A DNA stretch of 64,000 nt from an uncultured Eubacteriales bacterium (lineage in GTDB: Bacteria; Bacillota; Clostridia; Oscillospirales; Oscillospiraceae): NCBI GenBank assembly GCA_900545495.1, contig UQZJ01000013.1, forward strand, positions 12,376-76,375. The letters run 5' to 3'. The translations under genes and the position numbers were made by a program. The notes beneath the pieces were generated by a model. That model saw only the letters and a program-made list of their open reading frames with translations, searched no databases and was not told the origin of the DNA. Shown piece after piece: positions 60,266-64,000 of this stretch; the stretch's first letter is position 1, and each line of letters begins with the position of its first letter.

Positions 60266-60960
60266 AGCATGAGATATGCCAGAAGCAGGTAGCACTGGTC
60301 CGCTTTAATATCTTCTCCGGTCAATGTCCCTTTGGAGCTGATGATCTCCATGCCGCCAAAGAAATTGATATGGATGTCTTCCGGATTGTATTTGGAGGCT
60401 TTTGTTGCTGCCAACAGGGACTGCTGCTGTTTGATTTCGTTGAGTTCCACAACCACTGCATAGGAGGCGATGAATAGGAAAACCGGGTCATCCGTGTAGC
60501 GGGTCGGATCGTCCACGGCAATGAATCCCTGATTAATCCGTTTGGAGAATGGTGCCGCCAGCAGTGTAGTCACCCCATACTCCCGAAAGAAGGCTGCCTC
60601 ATCTGGATAGACTTTCTCTAATCTCTGCAAGTCAGAAATCACGACCGGTTTATTGGCCCGAAGTGCTTTCCTCCATCTCGGGAACTTCTCCATGGGCAGG
60701 CACTGGAGCATGTCCCTTTGCGCCGGCACACCATCTTTGCACCATTCGTAGGTAATGACGCCGATTCCCAGATCCCAGTCAGCTTCCACCACAGAGGCTC
60801 TTGATGCGCCATAAAACTCAGCTGCACCTTTCAGAAGGCCACTGATGATAGCTTCTGAATCCTCGGTGTTTCGCAGACTGGCCTCCAATACGCTCATCCC
60901 ACGGTGGAATGCACTGCATTCAACAAATGGTATGTTTTCCTGCATGATTTCGTTGCTCAT
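60256..60960 (-). pseudogene. GAF-domain transcription factor truncated at its DNA-binding domain
   Basis: A 234-residue remnant. A GAF sensor domain spans about 35-185 (FYGASRASVVEADWDLGIGV, KRINQGFIAVDDPTRYTDDP). It then begins a winged-helix/SARP-like domain (INFFGGMEIISSKGTLTGED, CYLLLAYLML) which stops after about 40 residues where the helicase fragment starts in another frame. AAGGAGGCGTATCC precedes the ATG, so the GAF part may still be made. Confidence 0.65.
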
Positions 60961-61060
60961 GGATACGCCTCCTTTGATTGGTAAAAAAATACAGAGACTG
61001 TCCAATGTAACTCGGGCAGCCTCTGCTGTGAGCCGCACAGTATGGCTGAGCGGTTATGTA

Positions 61061-61366
61061 CTATACGATTGTCTTGATGAATGCGGCAAGCGCCTCGCGC
61101 TGATCCTCCTTGAGAGCCGCAACACTATTATCTAATTCACTCTTGGCGTTAGGTGAATTTGCCGTATCGTTCTCCGTAAAGAACTGCGCCAGTGTGATTC
61201 CGCAAGCGTCACAAATCGCATTTACCGTTGGTAGGGACGGTTGGTTATTTCTCTTGAAGATATTGCTGATCGTTGTCTGCGACAGGCCAGATTCCTGCGC
61301 TAATCGATAAATAGTCCATCCACGCTCGGCCATCAGCTGCCGGATTCGGTTTTGTGCATTGAACAT
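61061..61366 (-). CDS. XRE-family helix-turn-helix regulator
   Basis: A 101-residue Cro/CI-type repressor. The HTH (about 8-62) reads RIRQLMAERGWTIYRLAQES, GLSQTTISNIFKRNNQPSLP. The C-terminus is helical and acidic. The ATG is at 61364-61366 with AGTAGGTGG upstream. Its leader resembles that of the second XRE gene. It probably controls nearby mobile functions. Confidence 0.88.
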   Translation of the reverse strand: MFNAQNRIRQLMAERGWTIYRLAQESGLSQTTISNIFKRNNQPSLPTVNAICDACGITLAQFFTENDTANSPNAKSELDNSVAALKEDQREALAAFIKTIV

Positions 61367-61635
61367 ATATACCACCTACTATGTTATTAGTTTACACCTC
61401 ATTTGATTATCCTTGTAGAACTCATCAGTATGGTATATGGCAATCAAATGATGTGTACTTTGTGGTGATATACTATGCAATTCCGGCGTATTACCCAGAG
61501 TTAGAACTGCAAATTGTTTTTCTCTCAGGCTTCAATGCAAATCACCTCTATAAAGCAAAATCCCGCAAGGCATGGATTATACACCGATGCCTTGCGGTTT
61601 CTCTGTACTTACAAATGTGTTATTTCAGGGAATGG

Positions 61636-61947
61636 TCACTCACGGGTCAGCCGACGAATATTGCCGATGATGAGCATTAAGTCATCGTCATTCAGCTTTC
61701 GCAATTCTTCAATGGCCGTTTGCAGGAGTGCGGGATTTTCTTCGGATTCATCGAAGAATTGGCTTGGTGTAATATCAAAATAGTTACAGATTTGAAGAAA
61801 TTCTGCCATAGGTGGCAACGATTTGCCAGAGGATATGTTATAAACATAGCTTCTGCTATGCCCGAGATCATAACTCATTTGATATTCAGAGACACCCTTT
61901 TTTAATCTCAGCTGAGTAATTCGATCACGCACGAATTGTGTGTCCAT
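61636..61947 (-). CDS. XRE-family helix-turn-helix regulator
   Basis: A 103-residue Cro/CI-type regulator with HTH (about 6-65): RITQLRLKKGVSEYQMSYDL, GHSRSYVYNISSGKSLPPMA. ATAGGTGGTG precedes the ATG. A hairpin (CCGCAAGGCAT/ATGCCTTGCGG, 61565-61601) lies past its stop. It and the previous XRE protein are paralogs of one architecture but not close copies. Confidence 0.88.
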   Translation of the reverse strand: MDTQFVRDRITQLRLKKGVSEYQMSYDLGHSRSYVYNISSGKSLPPMAEFLQICNYFDITPSQFFDESEENPALLQTAIEELRKLNDDDLMLIIGNIRRLTRE

Positions 61948-62303
61948 ATGATATTCACCACCTATCTTATGATTATTTTAGGTGATGACCGAAGAAAAAT
62001 AACCCACGATTTTACGCCGTTTGCCTTGAAAGCATACAATAGTTTATGCTATAATACAAAGAATTATGTTTTTTGCTCTGCGAATCAAGTCATTTATCGA
62101 ATTGTGCTTGTTTATAGCGTATCAAAAATGTTTTAACCCGCATTGCATTGCAACAAAAAAACGAGTGCCACGGGCACTCGTTCAGGCGTCGCTTCTTTTC
62201 GTGAAGTATCTAACTTGAGGATAGCTCACTTGTTGCATTCAACTCCGACTATCAGCCAGTATCTATATGAGGGCAGAAATTGCAGCGGCTTTTGAAAAGA
62301 ATA
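61948..62303. other. Intergenic stretch with an orphan plus-strand promoter
   Basis: No gene is supported. TTGAAA (62026-62031), 18-base spacer and TATAAT (62050-62055) form a promoter pointing right; the spacer edges carry the inverted repeat AGCATA/TATGCT. About 100 bases later a perfect hairpin AACGAGTGCC/GGCACTCGTT (62160-62182) is preceded by A7, so it terminates best on the minus strand. A short RNA is possible. Confidence 0.45.
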
Positions 62304-62344
62304 TTGCTTTTTCCTTTCCAAAGTGCTATAATCGGTATATACCG
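62304..62344 (+). promoter_or_regulatory. Promoter and palindromic operator of the DUF134-NifX gene
   Basis: TTGCTT (62304-62309), 17-base spacer, TATAAT (62327-62332), then the perfect palindrome CGGTATATACCG (62333-62344) at the expected transcription start. A repressor bound here would block initiation. Confidence 0.7.
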
Positions 62345-62366
62345 AAAACAAAGGAGGAAAGCGTCC

Positions 62367-63146
62367 ATGCCAAGACCGCCGCGGTGCCGTCGGATTTGTG
62401 GCGCACCACAAGTTGAGACATTCTGCCCTGACGGATGTGGGGATAGTGAGCCGATCCGGCTGACGCTGGACGAGTATGAGGTCATTCGGCTGGTTGACCT
62501 GGAGCAGCAAACCCACGAGCAGTGTGCCGCACAGATGGACATTTCCCGCTCTACCGTGCAGGAGATTTACGAAAGCGCACGGCGCAAGATCGCAGCGTGT
62601 CTTGTCCACGGGAAACCGCTGCACATCACCGGGGGAAACTACCGCATCTGCGGAGGACAGGAGGCAGCCCACTGCGGCCGCTGCTGCCGGATGCAGAGAG
62701 GCAACACGGAAAAAACAGGTAAAAATTGTAAAGGAGAATCCATTATGAAAATTGCAGTTACCTATGAAAACGGTCAAATTTTTCAGCATTTCGGCCACAC
62801 CGAACAGTTCAAACTTTATGAAGCTGCGGACGGTAAAATCACTCATGCGAAAGTCGTTGACACCAATGGCAGCGGTCACGGCGCACTGGCAGGCTTCCTG
62901 ATGCAGCACGGCGTGGACACTTTGATCTGCGGAGGCATCGGCGGCGGTGCGCAGGCAGCACTGGCCGAGGCGGGCATCAAGCTCTACGGCGGTGTCAGCG
63001 GGGACGCTGACGCGGCGGTGAGCGCATTGCTCAGCGGAAATCTGGGCTACGATCCCAATGTTCACTGTGACCACCATGACCACGAGCACGGCGAAGCTGG
63101 TCACACCTGCGGTGACCACGGCTGCGGCAATCATAGCTGCCACTGA
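62367..63146 (+). CDS. DUF134 - NifX/NifB-type fusion protein
   Basis: A 259-residue fusion. Residues 1-105 are DUF134, a sigma-like helix-turn-helix protein with Cys clusters (PRPPRCRRICG, LTLDEYEVIRLVDLEQQTHE, ISRSTVQEIYESARRKI). Residues 127-232 are a dinitrogenase iron-molybdenum cofactor type domain (MKIAVTYENGQIFQHFGHTE). The tail is a His/Cys-rich metal-binding stretch (CDHHDHEHGEAGHTCGDHGC). A second ribosome binding site (AAAGGAGAATCC) sits inside the linker before Met127 (62745), so a separate NifX-like protein may also be made. AAAGGAGGAAAGC precedes the first ATG. A metal or Fe-S sensing role is inferred. Confidence 0.85.
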   Translation: MPRPPRCRRICGAPQVETFCPDGCGDSEPIRLTLDEYEVIRLVDLEQQTHEQCAAQMDISRSTVQEIYESARRKIAACLVHGKPLHITGGNYRICGGQEAAHCGRCCRMQRGNTEKTGKNCKGESIMKIAVTYENGQIFQHFGHTEQFKLYEAADGKITHAKVVDTNGSGHGALAGFLMQHGVDTLICGGIGGGAQAALAEAGIKLYGGVSGDADAAVSALLSGNLGYDPNVHCDHHDHEHGEAGHTCGDHGCGNHSCH

Positions 63147-63147
63147 T

Positions 63148-63804
63148 ATGGAGCGCACACTGACACAGCTTCCGTTTTGGTCATCCTTGACTGAACAGGA
63201 GCAAGAAACGCTGCGCCGAAGTGCCTTAGTCCGTCAGTATGAAAAGGGTGCATTCGTACACAGCAGCGACAACGAATGTCTTGGAATGCTGTTTGTTCTT
63301 TCCGGCGAGATCCGCACCTATCTTCTCTCCGAGGAGGGGCGGGAGGTAACGCTGTTCCGCCTGTATCCGGGCGAACTTTGCGTGCTTTCTGCCTCCTGTG
63401 TGATCAGTCAGATCACCTTTGATACGCAAATGACCGCAGGAAAGGATACAGAGGTTCTGATTATCCCTGCAAATGTCATCGCTGCGCTCAAGGAGAAAAA
63501 TCTATATGTCCGCTGCTTCCTCTATGAGTTGGCAACGAAACGGTTTTCTGATGTGATGTGGGCGATGCAGCAGATCATGTTCAAGGGGCTGGATCGGCGG
63601 CTGGCAGAATTTCTCCTGGCCGAAGCGGAGCGTACCGGCTCCGACACCATACGCATGACCCATGAGCAGATCGCCCAGCACATCAGCTCGGCGCGGGAGG
63701 CGGTGGCGCGGATGCTCAAGAGCTTCTCGGAGGACGGGCTGGTGGAGCTGAAGCGCGGTGCGATCACGCTGCGGGATACAGGCGGATTGAATCACTTAAA
63801 ATGA
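63148..63804 (+). CDS. Crp/Fnr-family transcriptional regulator
   Basis: A 218-residue regulator. The cyclic-nucleotide-binding-like domain spans about 10-125 (SALVRQYEKGAFVHSSDNEC, GEIRTYLLSEEGREVTLFRL) and the winged helix about 145-215 (TIRMTHEQIAQHISSAREAV). No N-terminal Fnr-type Cys cluster is present; scattered Cys occur (CLGML, CVLSASCV). The ATG is one base after the previous stop without its own strong ribosome binding site, so it is coupled to the fusion gene. The rubrerythrin promoter downstream carries a large palindrome that it may bind. Confidence 0.92.
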   Translation: MERTLTQLPFWSSLTEQEQETLRRSALVRQYEKGAFVHSSDNECLGMLFVLSGEIRTYLLSEEGREVTLFRLYPGELCVLSASCVISQITFDTQMTAGKDTEVLIIPANVIAALKEKNLYVRCFLYELATKRFSDVMWAMQQIMFKGLDRRLAEFLLAEAERTGSDTIRMTHEQIAQHISSAREAVARMLKSFSEDGLVELKRGAITLRDTGGLNHLK

Positions 63805-63809
63805 AAATA

Positions 63810-63838
63810 TTGTTTATAACACGAATCCGTGTTATAAT
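63810..63838 (+). promoter_or_regulatory. Rubrerythrin promoter with a 24-bp palindrome
   Basis: TTGTTT (63810-63815), 17-base spacer, TATAAT (63833-63838). The perfect inverted repeat TTATAACACG-AATC-CGTGTTATAA (63814-63837) covers the spacer and both promoter boxes. Confidence 0.75.
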
Positions 63839-63870
63839 ATGAGCAGAAAAAGCTGAAAGGAGCATCGACC

Positions 63871-64000
63871 ATGAAAGAAGCGAAATACGCAGGTACTCAA
63901 ACCGAAAAAAATCTGATGGCTGCCTTTGCCGGTGAGTCCGAGGCACGCAACAAGTACACCTATTTTGCATCCAAGGCCAAGAAGGAAGGCTACGAGCAGA
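63871..64000 (+). CDS. rbr: Rubrerythrin (5' part)
   Basis: The first 43 codons (MKEAKYAGTQTEKNLMAAFA, GESEARNKYTYFASKAKKEG) are the N-terminal helix of the ferritin-like di-iron domain; E22 would be an iron ligand. Rubrerythrin reduces hydrogen peroxide in anaerobes. GAAAGGAGCATCGACC precedes the ATG. The rest lies past the right edge. Confidence 0.93.
   Translation, partial: MKEAKYAGTQTEKNLMAAFAGESEARNKYTYFASKAKKEGYEQ

Noticed and set aside
61381..61680. 99-codon plus-strand frame between the XRE genes
   Set aside because: No ribosome binding site, and it runs through the terminator-like hairpin and into the opposite-strand XRE gene.

Overview
The window looks like a chromosome segment of a GC-rich Clostridia member, most likely Oscillospiraceae-like. 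The basis is inference from content: a Gram-positive type ribosomal operon with an L10 leader, class A PBP, sortase B, CpsBCD kinase/phosphatase genes, butyrate kinase, rubrerythrin, canonical TTGACA-17-TATAAT promoters and AGGAGG ribosome binding sites. No 16S gene is present to confirm the taxon.

Layout. 0-2 kb (minus): start of a secreted protein, a BaiN/HI0933-type flavoprotein and ruvX. 2-5.6 kb (plus): rpmG-secE-nusG-rplK-rplA, then rplJ-rplL behind its own promoter and L10 leader. 5.6-7.9 kb: a 29-codon small gene and a two-gene operon resembling serine palmitoyltransferase plus a ketosphinganine-reductase-like SDR. 7.9-11 kb (minus): tcdA, a membrane-anchored parvulin foldase, a 6S-RNA-like transcript and a DUF1292 gene. 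11.3-13.9 kb: class A PBP. 14-18.3 kb (minus): buk-iorA-iorB and a TetR regulator, then tRNA-Leu(CAG) and galE.

20.2-43.9 kb is a surface-polysaccharide locus: CpsC/CpsD/CpsB, sortase B with an 87-residue SPQTG substrate, an LCP ligase, a priming sugar transferase, glycosyltransferases, LicD, an Lgt-like protein, two very large secreted proteins ending in aromatic cell-wall-binding repeats (one frameshifted, one carrying a phosphodiester-glycosidase domain), Wzx and Wzy. Two tiny gene remnants (an acyltransferase tail and a GT2 head) and a 166-bp identical block show that this locus has been shuffled by recombination. It ends at tRNA-Leu(GAG).

44.3-49.2 kb: a split two-component system (7TM sensor, soluble kinase, NarL-type regulator) followed by a receiver protein with Glu at the phospho-acceptor position, and a DUF4428-like protein.

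49-62 kb is accessory DNA: a decayed secreted gene, an int-xis-int cassette, a BRO-N/LMW-phosphatase pair, a Tn916-like integrative mobilizable element (int, xis, iterons, VapE helicase, CHC2 primase, MobA/L relaxase), fragments of a helicase and a GAF regulator at its edge, and two XRE repressors. The last 2 kb carry a DUF134-NifX fusion, a Crp/Fnr regulator and the start of rubrerythrin, each with a palindromic operator-like site nearby.

Most notable candidates: the sphingolipid-like operon, the sortase/mini-substrate pair, the LicD plus phosphodiester-glycosidase plus repeat-protein surface module, the split kinase with a Glu-receiver, and the iteron-bearing mobilizable element.
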